From Bin80 sp965219915 (GTDB lineage: Bacteria; Bacteroidota; Rhodothermia; Rhodothermales; Bin80), in assembly GCA_965219915.1 (NCBI GenBank), contig OZ244794.1:2914001-2978000 (forward strand): DNA of 64,000 nt, read 5' to 3'. Under the pieces are notes generated by a model. That model was not told the DNA's origin, searched no databases, and saw only the letters and a program-made list of their open reading frames with translations. Below are positions 1-8,637 of the stretch, in pieces (position 1 is the stretch's first letter; the number at the start of each line of letters is the position of its first letter). The position numbers and the translations under genes are program-made.

Positions 1-344
1 TCTGCGGCAGCACGTGTTTAGTGAAGCAATCCAGTTAAACGTCCAGATGCGCATGATCCAGAAAGTGCATTAAGACACGTAGCAAGTACGGTTACTTTGA
101 GCGCGTAGAGTCGATCGCGACGCGCGGGCGAACATGACCATGACGAATGTACCCTGCTAAGCGCAACCGCGACCGGTGAAACCAGGATTGTGGGATCGAG
201 ATAACCTATTCGGACCAAGAATCTAAAAGACTGTATCGACGGCCGTATTTCGTCCGCTGACCGGATCGGGCTCCGCCGCAATTGTGCTTGAAATGATCGG
301 CCAGTTTGTAAAGGGCAGACATTCTAGTGCCGCTACGAGTCTTC
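1..344. other. left edge, no gene recognised
   Basis: I see no convincing coding region here. The one open frame on the minus strand (about 18-281) has no family-like motif, signal peptide or conserved neighbour. The stretch probably separates the propeller gene at 345 from whatever lies further left. Confidence 0.4.
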
Positions 345-1514
345 CTATTTTGACTTGATCACTACTTGCGGTATCCTAAAACCGTCTTCATTTTCTGCAG
401 ACATTCTCGACACCATCAGGTCGGCCTCGGTTATGGTATGCATTCCGCCGCTTCCTACATGCGTGTACGCTCCTGTCTCAGGATCAATCCTAAAGGTCAA
501 AACGCGTCTACGATCGTCACCCAATACCACTGAGGCGGTAAGATAGAGCCATCCGTCACCGAACGCCTCCGAGATCGAGAGGAACCCGTGTCCCTTCTCA
601 CTTCGGGCACGACCATGAAAAGTCGTACTGCGTCCACTCTCTGTAATCTCTGTACTAGTGCGTATACCCTCGACACGAACAACCCAAAGCTGATCACCTT
701 CCTCGTTATACGCCCGTATCACAGGAATAGAGTAGTTCGAAATTGCTACAACTCCGTGATCCTCGTTGCACGAAAGCCATGCACCGTCCGATATGTAACG
801 AACAACGCTTGGATTATCGTATTCGTACGGTGTCCCAAATCCTGTTACGTAGTCCCCGTCCATTGTGTACTTGTGGATAACATTGCCGCTTGATGGTTCG
901 TAACGCACCACGTAGAAGTTACCCCGCATCAAACACGCTGCACTTGCCCCAGTCCTCGTTCGCAGATTCGTGTCAAATTCGAAAGTACCGCTTTCTGTCC
1001 GCTTGAAGACAACTACCTGTCGGTCTGAACCGGCCACGAACACGGTGTTGCCCTCGTCGGCTACCATCAGAAACCTGGGATATCTGAATTCGCCCGGTCC
1101 TTCTCCTGCCCGCCCGAAACTGCCCAGGTAGTTTGCGTCCGTGTCAATTACGTGGACCGTCTTGGTATTGGAGGGTGCGTTCGTCCCCGGATACGCATCC
1201 AGTATGAAGATCGTGCCCTCGCCGTCGGTAGCAATGTCTGCGACAAAACTGAGCATCTCGTAGTCCTCTCCCTCTTCGCGTCCAAAAACGACGGTCCTGA
1301 AACCTGTGGTGTCAATAAATGGCGGGAGCTCATCCCATTTCTCCAGATCACTCAGATCAATAACAAGGCTGGGATCAGTTGCTTCTGGAATGCTCTCAGG
1401 TCTCGGATGAAATAAGCGCTTCTCAAACTGGGCGACCGCCGGTGTGGCGAACTGGGCCCACAGCATAAGAACCACCAGGCAAAAAAGAAATCGAATGGGG
1501 CAACGAATGATCAT
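345..1514 (-). CDS. secreted 6-bladed beta-propeller (NHL-like) protein
   Basis: A 389-residue exported protein of unknown role. I chose the start at 1514 because it gives a clean signal peptide (MIIRCPIRFLFCLVVLMLW followed by an AVA-Q cleavage site); an upstream in-frame ATG at 1559 would add 15 residues of non-signal sequence. The mature part has the repeated beta-propeller pattern of NHL/6-bladed propeller proteins common in Bacteroidota, clearest in GSFGRAGEGPGEFRYP (about residues 130-145). Such propellers usually act as binding or scaffold proteins in the periplasm or on the surface. It stands alone, with a transposase remnant upstream. Ligand unknown. Confidence 0.7.
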   Translation of the reverse strand: MIIRCPIRFLFCLVVLMLWAQFATPAVAQFEKRLFHPRPESIPEATDPSLVIDLSDLEKWDELPPFIDTTGFRTVVFGREEGEDYEMLSFVADIATDGEGTIFILDAYPGTNAPSNTKTVHVIDTDANYLGSFGRAGEGPGEFRYPRFLMVADEGNTVFVAGSDRQVVVFKRTESGTFEFDTNLRTRTGASAACLMRGNFYVVRYEPSSGNVIHKYTMDGDYVTGFGTPYEYDNPSVVRYISDGAWLSCNEDHGVVAISNYSIPVIRAYNEEGDQLWVVRVEGIRTSTEITESGRSTTFHGRARSEKGHGFLSISEAFGDGWLYLTASVVLGDDRRRVLTFRIDPETGAYTHVGSGGMHTITEADLMVSRMSAENEDGFRIPQVVIKSK

Positions 1515-1619
1515 GACCAGAAGGAATGTTGGATTCAATGGGGGTAAAAGCCGCGTCATTGACAGGTCTCACTAAAGCGGCTATTGAACAGTGCAAAGTC
1601 GTACTGCCCAGCTTGACGG

Positions 1620-1795
1620 TGGATCCACGCATTTCTTGGTACCTTCGCAGGCAGGGTACACCGACCGTCTAGCCAGAAGATCACCTTGTACCACTTGTTC
1701 GCCGCTTCGTCCGGCAACAGCCGCATAATGTCCAGTAGTGTCAGTCCCGTGCGGTGCGCTTTGCCGGGGCCGGTCAGTGGGACTCCTCGTCTGCT
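1620..1795 (-). pseudogene. IS1595-family transposase N-terminal remnant
   Basis: The minus strand encodes GPGKAHRTGLTLLDIMRLLP, then DEAANKWYKVIFWLDGRC. This matches the usual start of IS1595-type transposases (APGKSHR-x-G-[IL]-[ST]-L-x-[ED]-[LI]-...-FPDE-x-x-A-x-x-W[FY]) up to the point where the zinc ribbon should begin (W-x-x-G-x-x-C-P-x-C). The expected CPxC is absent and similarity stops. No ATG opens the frame, a stop lies just upstream (1796-1798), and no catalytic domain follows. What I see is a decayed 5' fragment; the family assignment rests on remembered family pattern. Confidence 0.55.
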
Positions 1796-1895
1796 CTACC
1801 CGCCCAGACAGGCCAACCGATCAAGAGTCGCGGTTTAGTAAATGATCGCCCAAAATGACCGATTTGGAACAGAATCCTACAAGGCTGTACGCTAA

Positions 1896-2375
1896 CTATT
1901 TATCTTGGCATAACATGATGGTAGTGCCATTGTCAATATCCCTATGCCTTCTCCAATTCTCACATTTAATTTTCCTGAGACAATCCGCGAATTCAATCTG
2001 CTCGGCTACACCTGCATTCTCCCCAAGAATACATGCATTAGCTTGCTTATCTTGATGTAAGCATACCATCGCGGTATTGCCGGTCCCATCATCTTGATAT
2101 TCTTCCCAATCCCCACACTCAGCCTCCGCGATACAAGCCTCATATTCTCTATGAACCGCTTCGCTTGCATTCCCTGGAAGAACGCATAATGTAGTCCGCG
2201 CCTCAGTCGAGACAATTGAAGCATCCTCATCAGTGAGCTTAATTGTATATGTCGTCATCAATCGTCCCCGCCCATTATCCCCAAGAGTAGGAATTGGCCC
2301 ATGTACTCCAGAACATCCTGCGGTACAGAGAAAAACTAGAAGGAATCCAATAAGGTAAATCCTTGAATTGCGCAT
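1896..2375 (-). CDS. small lipoprotein with tandem four-cysteine modules
   Basis: A 159-residue lipoprotein with a signal peptide ending FLCTAGC, so Cys21 would be lipidated. The mature part contains two consecutive copies of one module with exactly the same cysteine spacing, C-x16-C-x5-C-x17-C, separated by nine residues. Copy 1 carries EYEACIAEAECGDWEEYQDD and copy 2 carries IEFADCLRKIKCENWRRHRD, so aligned residues beyond cysteine (acidic or aromatic before C2, W two after C3, a late N/G-T turn) are also shared. This suggests an internal duplication of a disulfide-bonded domain outside the cytoplasm. I recognise no family. The gene stands alone, with over 500 bases of non-coding DNA upstream. 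Confidence 0.65.
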   Translation of the reverse strand: MRNSRIYLIGFLLVFLCTAGCSGVHGPIPTLGDNGRGRLMTTYTIKLTDEDASIVSTEARTTLCVLPGNASEAVHREYEACIAEAECGDWEEYQDDGTGNTAMVCLHQDKQANACILGENAGVAEQIEFADCLRKIKCENWRRHRDIDNGTTIMLCQDK

Positions 2376-2940
2376 CTGCTTCGAATGTATTGGTTAGAGG
2401 TAACCGCTGCGGCGGTATAGCGATTATTCCTATCAACTTCAATCACCTAACCCAAGATATCATAAATTGATGTTGCCCGGATATTCGGTCAACGAACGAG
2501 TACAGTCGAGGAATGGCGCGGGGAGGCCCCAACAGGCACTAAACCGCTGAAAACGCATGCAGTCAGCCATGTTTTGAATAATAAAGGCAAGATAGTGCAC
2601 ACCTAACTGTAGGCGTGGTAATAGAGTTAGTTGAATCTTGGCAATTATAACCGGCTGGGCGTGGATTCAAGTTGATGTTTCTATACTCGTTCCAGTCTGC
2701 CAACCTGAGGGCACAAAGTTGATCAAGGTATTTGATAGGTTTCAGTCGTAGTTTGGTAACTCGAATCTAACTCGATGCACACGCTCCTCCTTCTGTAAGT
2801 AATTTTGGCGTCGCCGCCAAAATATGTCTGTCGCTGAACACTTGATTCAATTCGAGATGCCCCGAACCGATGATATTTTTATCGCCAGATGTCCACCGAC
2901 CCTCACGTGCTCCTTGCAGGTCCCCCATGCGGTGTCTGTT
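2376..2940. other. intergenic stretch without a recognisable gene
   Basis: No open frame here shows a family motif. It separates the Cys-rich lipoprotein from the NhaC gene and holds one inverted repeat, listed separately. It may carry the promoter of the lipoprotein gene at its left end. Confidence 0.4.
2802..2823. repeat. 9-bp inverted repeat with 4-base loop
   Basis: ATTTTGGCG, a TCGC loop, then CGCCAAAAT: a perfect hairpin about 120 bases downstream of the nhaC stop codon. There is no T-tract on either side, so it is not a classical intrinsic terminator; it could still mark a transcript end or a protein-binding site. Confidence 0.35.
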
Positions 2941-4368
2941 TTAGACTAAAAAGCCCGCGACCAGAAACGCACAGAAAGAAATCACAGCAACCAGCGCAGA
3001 GTAAGGCAGTTGCGTATTCACATGGTCCACATGGTCACATGCGGAAGCCATCGAAGATATGATGGATGTATCCGAGAGCGGCGATGCGTGATCACCATAC
3101 ACGCCCCCCGAAAGCACTGCACCAAGCATAAGCGGCACAGAAATATCCAGGCCCTCCGCCAGTGGTAGCGCCAGTGGAATCAGGATCGCAAAAGTAGTCC
3201 AGGACGACCCCAGCGTGAAGGACACAACACAGCCTATGGCAAAGACGAGCGCAGGCAACCACCAGGTCCATATGTCTTCGCCCAAAACCGATACAACATA
3301 GGGCCCCATTTCCAGGCTGCGCGAAACCTCACCAAGCGCAAACGCAAGCACAAGTAACCCAACAACACCAACCAGGCCTGATGCGCCCTTGATAACATAA
3401 TTTGTGGACTTGTCTGGCATCAGAAGCGGTTGACCCTGTCGTGGTAGCATGTAGACAAGCATCGCAACAAAGATGGCCGTACCCACAGCCCATAGTACCG
3501 CCGTCGAACCACTGCCATCCATAAGATTCCCATTGCCTGTCACGTACAGGCTGACGAAGATCATGCCGATCATCACAAATACCGGAACCAGAAAATCATA
3601 CACTCGCCCAATGTCCGGTTTAATGGGTTCCAAGCCAGTCACCTCATCGGCTATCATTGGGCTGGATCCAGGGCGGATTAACTGCCCCGTGGTGGCTGCC
3701 CTGCACTCAGCTGCACGCATTGGGCCAAACCCCCATCCCGTTAACGCGAGACCTAAAGCAAACACTATGGCAAAGAGGCAGAAAAAGTTGAATAGTAGCG
3801 CACTGAACAGCGTACTCACGGCATTGCCTTCATACCCTTGCGTAATCAATAACCCAAGCACAAATGCACCCCAGCCATTGAGTGGAATGGCCATGCAGAC
3901 TGGGGCGCTGGTCGCATCACAATAATAGGCCAGCTTCTCCCTTGGAAGTTTTAGTCCATCAAAAAACGGCCGGCTGAGCGTGCCTACAATCAGAGACGTG
4001 ATGCTGGATTCCACGAAGATTAATAGACCCGTGAACCAGGCGAGCAATTCTACACCGCGGCGTGTTTTGGCCAAGCCTGCTTTCTGAACAAAGTGCACGA
4101 AAGCAGCCACCCCACCAGACACCTGAACCAGCGCAATTAGGCCCCCAACCAGCAAGCTGAACAGCACAATCTTGGTGTTTGATGGTTCGGCAAATACCGC
4201 CACCACCACATCGGCCATTCCAATCAGGCCTTGAATCACATTACCACCCGCCAATATGGTTGTCCCCACCCATAGCCCGACAACCAGAGACAAGAACACC
4301 TGTCTCGTCCAGAGTGCCAACCCAATCGCCACAATCGGCGGTAAAAGGACGACCCAGTCTGTTGGCAT
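2941..4368 (-). CDS. nhaC: NhaC-family Na+/H+ antiporter
   Basis: A 475-residue inner-membrane protein with about eleven hydrophobic segments, which would exchange Na+ (or an organic acid) for protons. NhaC-family landmarks are visible: the N-terminal PPIVAIGLALWTRQVFLSL, the mid-helix GSSWTTFAILIPLALPLAE and the C-terminal signature GGVYGDHASPLSDTSIISS, where Asp-His and the SPLSD-T motif form the presumed ion site. The length suits the family. The stop-start gap to the upstream thioredoxin-like gene is only three bases, so the two are probably co-transcribed. The family also includes malate/lactate antiporters, so the substrate is uncertain. Confidence 0.9.
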   Translation of the reverse strand: MPTDWVVLLPPIVAIGLALWTRQVFLSLVVGLWVGTTILAGGNVIQGLIGMADVVVAVFAEPSNTKIVLFSLLVGGLIALVQVSGGVAAFVHFVQKAGLAKTRRGVELLAWFTGLLIFVESSITSLIVGTLSRPFFDGLKLPREKLAYYCDATSAPVCMAIPLNGWGAFVLGLLITQGYEGNAVSTLFSALLFNFFCLFAIVFALGLALTGWGFGPMRAAECRAATTGQLIRPGSSPMIADEVTGLEPIKPDIGRVYDFLVPVFVMIGMIFVSLYVTGNGNLMDGSGSTAVLWAVGTAIFVAMLVYMLPRQGQPLLMPDKSTNYVIKGASGLVGVVGLLVLAFALGEVSRSLEMGPYVVSVLGEDIWTWWLPALVFAIGCVVSFTLGSSWTTFAILIPLALPLAEGLDISVPLMLGAVLSGGVYGDHASPLSDTSIISSMASACDHVDHVNTQLPYSALVAVISFCAFLVAGFLV

Positions 4369-4371
4369 TTG

Positions 4372-4935
4372 CTACTTCCATTTTATGTTACAGCCCATAG
4401 ATGGGCGCTGCGGCATAGTCACGACACCAAGGGTCAGAAGCTCATCCACTGCCTGCAGAAACTCTTCACCCGTCGCTTGACCAATACCCGGGCGGCTTTC
4501 GTCAAACCTTCCCCGATAAGCCAGGCGTAGAGTCTCATCATACAGAAAAATATCAGGCGTGCACTCCGCACTATAAGCCTTAGCCACAGACTGAGACTCA
4601 TCATACAGGTAAGGAAATGGATACTTCTTATGATGTGCACGTTGGCCCATTGCCTCGAATGAATCCTGAGGATACTGCGAAGCATCATTGCTGCTGATAC
4701 CGACAAGGTTTACTCCTCTCTCACTGCAGACCCGTGCGGCATTCACCAAAGCATTTTCAATGTGAACAACAAACGGACAATGATTGCACATGAAGACAAT
4801 TGCGATTGGCTTCCCATTCGATGCGCGCTCAAGGTTTAGTGTTTCACTGCCAACTGTCTCAGGATTACTGACAGGCAAATCAAAATCTGGAGCTGGCGCT
4901 CCAAGGTCTATCATTTGTGAATACGTAATTGCCAT
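4372..4935 (-). CDS. thioredoxin-like (AhpC/TSA-fold) protein
   Basis: A 187-residue protein with the peroxiredoxin/thioredoxin fold: GAPAPDFDLPV near the N-terminus, then FMCNHCPFVV with a C-x-x-C pair (CNHC) at the active-site position, and CTPDIFLYD in the place of the cis-Pro loop. There is no export signal, so a cytosolic redox protein is likely. This CNHCP subgroup is common in Bacteroidota and related phyla and is usually annotated only as thioredoxin family protein. The substrate is unknown. It lies directly upstream of nhaC in the same orientation. Confidence 0.8.
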   Translation of the reverse strand: MAITYSQMIDLGAPAPDFDLPVSNPETVGSETLNLERASNGKPIAIVFMCNHCPFVVHIENALVNAARVCSERGVNLVGISSNDASQYPQDSFEAMGQRAHHKKYPFPYLYDESQSVAKAYSAECTPDIFLYDETLRLAYRGRFDESRPGIGQATGEEFLQAVDELLTLGVVTMPQRPSMGCNIKWK

Positions 4936-5016
4936 GAAAACTTGCTTTGTGTGTTCTGAGTTGTGAGAATGTAGCGCTAAAGATTGACATCGCAGTCTAG
5001 CGCTTCAAAAATACTC

Positions 5017-5661
5017 CTATGATACAGGTCGTATGCGGTGAAGCGGTTCCGTAACACAGCGGGCAATGCTTGCCAGATGCTCACCTACACGCCCTATCGA
5101 ATACGCGCCAACCGTACATACGACGGCTTGGTTTGCAGACAGCTCGGATTCAGCCAGACGGGCAAGAACTTCGTGAAGAACCTCAGCAATGGCTTCCTGC
5201 TCCTTCTGAGCAAGGGCCGCCTTATTTATGTCTCCCTCAATAAAGCAGTCCCTCACGGCATTAAACTGACCCAGCGTACGCGTACGGAGCTCACGAATTT
5301 CGTCCACAATAGCGCCAACGCGGGGAGCGGTGGCCAATGTAGCTGTCTTCTCCATCGTCCGTCCCAAATACCCTATACGCTCGGCCTCCTGTGCAACCGT
5401 TAGCAGTTTGACACAGAGCACCAGCTCTCGCTTCGGGTCAATATTCAAGTGTTCCAATACAGCCCGACGCACAGACTGCTCACGCTTACGAATCACTGCT
5501 TCCTGAGCGGAAAGATCTGTGTCCAAGATTTCGTTTTCCAGGAGTCGCCCACTTGAGGCAGCAAATAAATCGCGACCCGTGTCCAACATAACCTTAACAT
5601 CATCCAGGGCGTCTATGATGAGAGGTGGTTGGTTACCCGTGAAAAAATCCAGAAAGCCCAT
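5017..5661 (-). CDS. PhoU-domain protein
   Basis: A 214-residue all-helical cytosolic protein. Two PhoU-like signatures can be read: AEERIGYLG-type in AQEAERIGYLGRTMEKTATL (about residues 90-110) and a second, weaker one near the C-terminus (YSIGRVGEHLASIAR, about residues 185-200). PhoU proteins dampen phosphate uptake or signalling through the Pst/PhoR system, but no pst or pho genes are nearby, so its partner is unclear. The start lies 14 bases after the nadD stop, indicating an operon with nadD. The assignment rests on pattern only. Confidence 0.6.
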   Translation of the reverse strand: MGFLDFFTGNQPPLIIDALDDVKVMLDTGRDLFAASSGRLLENEILDTDLSAQEAVIRKREQSVRRAVLEHLNIDPKRELVLCVKLLTVAQEAERIGYLGRTMEKTATLATAPRVGAIVDEIRELRTRTLGQFNAVRDCFIEGDINKAALAQKEQEAIAEVLHEVLARLAESELSANQAVVCTVGAYSIGRVGEHLASIARCVTEPLHRIRPVS

Positions 5662-5675
5662 GACCTAGGGGCAAT

Positions 5676-6290
5676 TTAGGTGTTGCTCTCCTTGCAGTTA
5701 TTACACCCTCCGTACAAGCGATGTTTGGCAATGTAGGAATGTACATCGTCCGAAACCAAATGACGTACAGGCTGCCCTCCGGAAAATCTACTGCGAATAT
5801 GCTCTGCACTGATTTCAATTTCTGGCGCCTCCATGAATTGAACACGCCCATGTAAATATTCTGGCAAGTCTGTTTCTCCAACAAGGTACCCTACGCGAGG
5901 ATAAACCAGAATCTGTACCCTCCTGGCGATAACATCCGGCCGCATCCAAGTGTGGAACTGCTTCAGGCTGTCACTCCCTAGAATCAGGTAAAAATCTGCA
6001 TCGGGGTATCGTTCCCTCAACGCATCAAGCATTCGTATGGTATAGGTCGGACGCTCAATGGTCGACTCTATATTAGAAACCCGAAAGTGTCCGTGATCTG
6101 CAATGGCAGCCCGCACCATTCCCAGACGGTCTTGATAGTGTGTAAGTTGTTTCTGGGATTTATGCGGTGGATCGTATGCAGGCACCCATAAAATCAACTC
6201 CAGCCCGAAATTCGATCGCGCAAACTCGGCAATCCTCAAATGGGCGCTGTGCGGTGGATCAAAGCTTCCGCCAAAAATGCCCACGTTCAT
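5676..6290 (-). CDS. nadD: nicotinate-nucleotide adenylyltransferase
   Basis: A 204-residue NadD. It adenylylates nicotinate mononucleotide with ATP to give nicotinate adenine dinucleotide in NAD+ synthesis. The nucleotidyltransferase signature GGSFDPPHSAHL (the GxFxPxHxxH motif) opens the protein; FYLILGSDSLKQFHTW carries the SDSxxxF loop; and the C-terminal ISAEHIRSRFSGG matches the ISST-x-[IV]-R motif region, with EISAEHIR instead of the usual ISSTxIR. It follows bamD by 24 bases and precedes the PhoU-like gene in the same orientation. Confidence 0.92.
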   Translation of the reverse strand: MNVGIFGGSFDPPHSAHLRIAEFARSNFGLELILWVPAYDPPHKSQKQLTHYQDRLGMVRAAIADHGHFRVSNIESTIERPTYTIRMLDALRERYPDADFYLILGSDSLKQFHTWMRPDVIARRVQILVYPRVGYLVGETDLPEYLHGRVQFMEAPEIEISAEHIRSRFSGGQPVRHLVSDDVHSYIAKHRLYGGCNNCKESNT

Positions 6291-6314
6291 CTATCTGTAA
6301 AAGCGCCCAATACG

Positions 6315-7115
6315 CTATAGTGCTGCGTCGTTGTCGATCAATGCATCAAGATCTTGTTCCGCCTGCTCATTGAGCTCGCTGGCTACACTAATCAGTTCAC
6401 TCTCAGGAAAAAGGTCCACTAGACGCTGATAATTATCAATCGCTTTCTGTAATCGCTCCGGCTGGCGCTGTGTGATACTCTGTGCACTGAACTCAATGTA
6501 CGACCTCATGGCTCCCAGTAAGGCGTCATCTGCCAAGGGAGTATCCGGGTACTTGTCAAATACCAACTCATAAGACAATGCTGCCGCTTGGTAAAGGCCT
6601 CGTCGCTCATAAAGCCTAGCAGCGTGAAATTGCTTGTCGGCCAACTTCTGACGCAACTCCCCAACGCGCTGAATCGCAACATCTACGGAATCATGACTGG
6701 AATAGCGCTGAATGTATAAATTGAAAACCTCGATCCCCCTCCGTGTACTCGTTTGATCCAGTTCAATTTGCGGGGAGCGCTCAAAGAAGGTCATGGCCCG
6801 CTCAAACTCAGCATCCGGAACACGCGGGTCGGCCCTGAAAAGCTCCGTGAATCGAGTGTACTCACTGGCTGCAAGAATGTAATCCCTGTTCTGGCGATGA
6901 GAACGAGCCAAGTACAGTTGTGCATCCGGAGCCCACTCATGCGCACGTCCAAATTCAGAAACGCCGTTGAAGTACTGGGCCGCCCGACTATAGCGGCCAG
7001 CTTCGTAGTGCTCTAACCCTTTCGTATATGCCTCATTGGGAGAATCATAGCTGAGACGCCCTGATCCTGCACACCCGGCTACAAACAGAACAAGAACAAT
7101 TACTTGGTTTTTCAT
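6315..7115 (-). CDS. bamD: outer-membrane assembly lipoprotein BamD
   Basis: A 266-residue lipoprotein starting MKNQVIVLVLFVAGC, with the lipobox FVAGC; I prefer this ATG to one six codons upstream because it gives a standard lipoprotein signal. The mature part is a chain of TPR-like helices (YTKGLEHYEAGRYSRAAQYF; YLARSHRQNRDYILAASEYT; AARLYERRGLYQAAALSYEL), as in BamD, which binds BamA and helps insert outer-membrane beta-barrels. It lies between a LpoA-like gene and nadD on the same strand. An ordinary TPR lipoprotein is the alternative. Confidence 0.85.
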   Translation of the reverse strand: MKNQVIVLVLFVAGCAGSGRLSYDSPNEAYTKGLEHYEAGRYSRAAQYFNGVSEFGRAHEWAPDAQLYLARSHRQNRDYILAASEYTRFTELFRADPRVPDAEFERAMTFFERSPQIELDQTSTRRGIEVFNLYIQRYSSHDSVDVAIQRVGELRQKLADKQFHAARLYERRGLYQAAALSYELVFDKYPDTPLADDALLGAMRSYIEFSAQSITQRQPERLQKAIDNYQRLVDLFPESELISVASELNEQAEQDLDALIDNDAAL

Positions 7116-7217
7116 ACAGAAATCGAATAACATGCACGCTGCTTAATGCTAGGAAGCAAACGCACATCACAGTAGAATCATTGTGCAGTTACCGTAACGG
7201 GATCACACTGTTCCTTA

Positions 7218-8636
7218 TCAGCGAACCCGCTGCGGACCGTTGGGAGTATGTCTAAAAAAATAGAACTCTGTGTTACGCTGATTGTCTCCAAATTGGATCT
7301 GTATACTTAAACCTTCATACAGCGACGCACCCAGCAGACGCTCCCGCGATATATCTCCCTCGTCAAGATTTTCCAGTATCATATTTGCAACATCGTAGCC
7401 TACGTATGCAAGCCGATCAGGCGCAGCGCCTCCGTTAGCCACCTCATACTTCTGAACAAAGTTCCGTACACTCCTGCTCAGATCATTAACGTAGTAGACA
7501 TCCGTATAGTATATCGGCATTGACAGGTTATAGTTATTCAGATCAAGGGAGGGCCAAGCCAATGAGCCAAGTATGATCGGGCGCACCCCTCTCCGCCTAA
7601 AATTAATAACTGTTCTTCCTACCAACCTAGAGGCGTCCAATTCATTATCGCGATGGATCGCCAAATAAATCCCCTCTACCGCCCTAAGTGAATCTGAACT
7701 GATCACGTTCGGTGATCTTATCCAATCTGAATCAGGCCCTACCTGATAAATAAACGTTGGCGTGAGGTCGCGGGCAGCAAGTTCTTCTTCAAATCCCCGG
7801 GCCATTTCCTCACTCATAGGATTATCCGCTTCTACCATAATGCCAATGTCCCGCAGTTTCAGGTAGTCAACGGCCTGGCGGGCCGTATAGCGCCCGCGCT
7901 CAGCTAATGTAGCATTGACCTGAAAAACGTATCTGCGCCCCCGCGTAATCTGGCCATCGGTAGCCAGCGGAGCTATCATCACTGTCTGCTGCTGTTCCAC
8001 CGTACGGGCGGCGGAGTGAACTTGGTCACTGAACAGCGGACCAATGATCGCAGATGCACCTTCGTTCACTAGAGCATTAGCCGCTGACCTGGCACCGGCC
8101 TCGGAGTTCTTTGTATCCCTAAATACGATCCGTATCTTCGGCTCGTGGCGCGAATTGTAATTCTCAACTGCAAGCCGTACACCATTGAATATAGACCTGG
8201 TGAGCGGCAGCTCATCACGCGAAAGAGGCAGCGCCAAGCCGAGGTTAATTGCGCTGTCGTTTACTCGACTATGCTCCTGGCCGATCCGGGCTGCCGCGAT
8301 AACACGTTCAGCTTCTTCGCGGTAACGACTACTAGAATATTCACGAATGAATTCCTGTAAAAGATCGATAGCCGCCTGGTGATCGCCATGACGATAGAGC
8401 GCCTTGCCCGCCATCAAATGTGCTGCTGTCGTTTTGGTATGCACAGGATCCCGCTCATACACATCTCTGAAACCAAAAAAAGCACCCGCGTAATCCTCTG
8501 CCTCATAGGCACCTAAAGCGGCGGCAAAAGCCTCTTCAACCTCCACTGACTGCCTGGGGAGCGCCCGGGCAGCACATACCCCCGCTCCCAATATGAGCAA
8601 AGTACAGATCAATGAAAAACGGATGCTCGTCTGCAT
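7218..8636 (-). CDS. periplasmic-binding-fold (LpoA/LivK-like) exported protein
   Basis: A 472-residue exported protein. The start at 8636 gives a signal peptide (MQTSIRFSLICTLLILGAG); it lies one base from the guaA stop. Residues about 30-110 form TPR-like helices (HLMAGKALYRHGDHQAAIDL), followed by a type I periplasmic-binding fold beginning NLGLALPLSRDELPLTRSIF and containing GASAIIGPLFSDQVHSAA. This TPR plus binding-fold order resembles LpoA/YraM penicillin-binding-protein activators; Bacteroidota homologues are usually annotated as penicillin-binding protein activators or LysM/ABC-type receptors. No permease genes are adjacent, which argues against a transport receptor. Confidence 0.75.
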   Translation of the reverse strand: MQTSIRFSLICTLLILGAGVCAARALPRQSVEVEEAFAAALGAYEAEDYAGAFFGFRDVYERDPVHTKTTAAHLMAGKALYRHGDHQAAIDLLQEFIREYSSSRYREEAERVIAAARIGQEHSRVNDSAINLGLALPLSRDELPLTRSIFNGVRLAVENYNSRHEPKIRIVFRDTKNSEAGARSAANALVNEGASAIIGPLFSDQVHSAARTVEQQQTVMIAPLATDGQITRGRRYVFQVNATLAERGRYTARQAVDYLKLRDIGIMVEADNPMSEEMARGFEEELAARDLTPTFIYQVGPDSDWIRSPNVISSDSLRAVEGIYLAIHRDNELDASRLVGRTVINFRRRGVRPIILGSLAWPSLDLNNYNLSMPIYYTDVYYVNDLSRSVRNFVQKYEVANGGAAPDRLAYVGYDVANMILENLDEGDISRERLLGASLYEGLSIQIQFGDNQRNTEFYFFRHTPNGPQRVR

Positions 8637-8637
8637 G

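Noticed and set aside
18..281. Minus-strand frame of 87 codons at the left edge
   Set aside because: No family motif, signal or context; rich in Arg and Ser as expected of a chance frame.
355..1415. Plus-strand frames overlapping the propeller gene
   Set aside because: They are shadows of the minus-strand propeller gene, which has a signal peptide and repeat pattern.
4960..5010. AGCGCT/TAGCGCT palindromic pieces upstream of the thioredoxin-like gene
   Set aside because: Short self-complementary hexamers are common and show no consistent arrangement.
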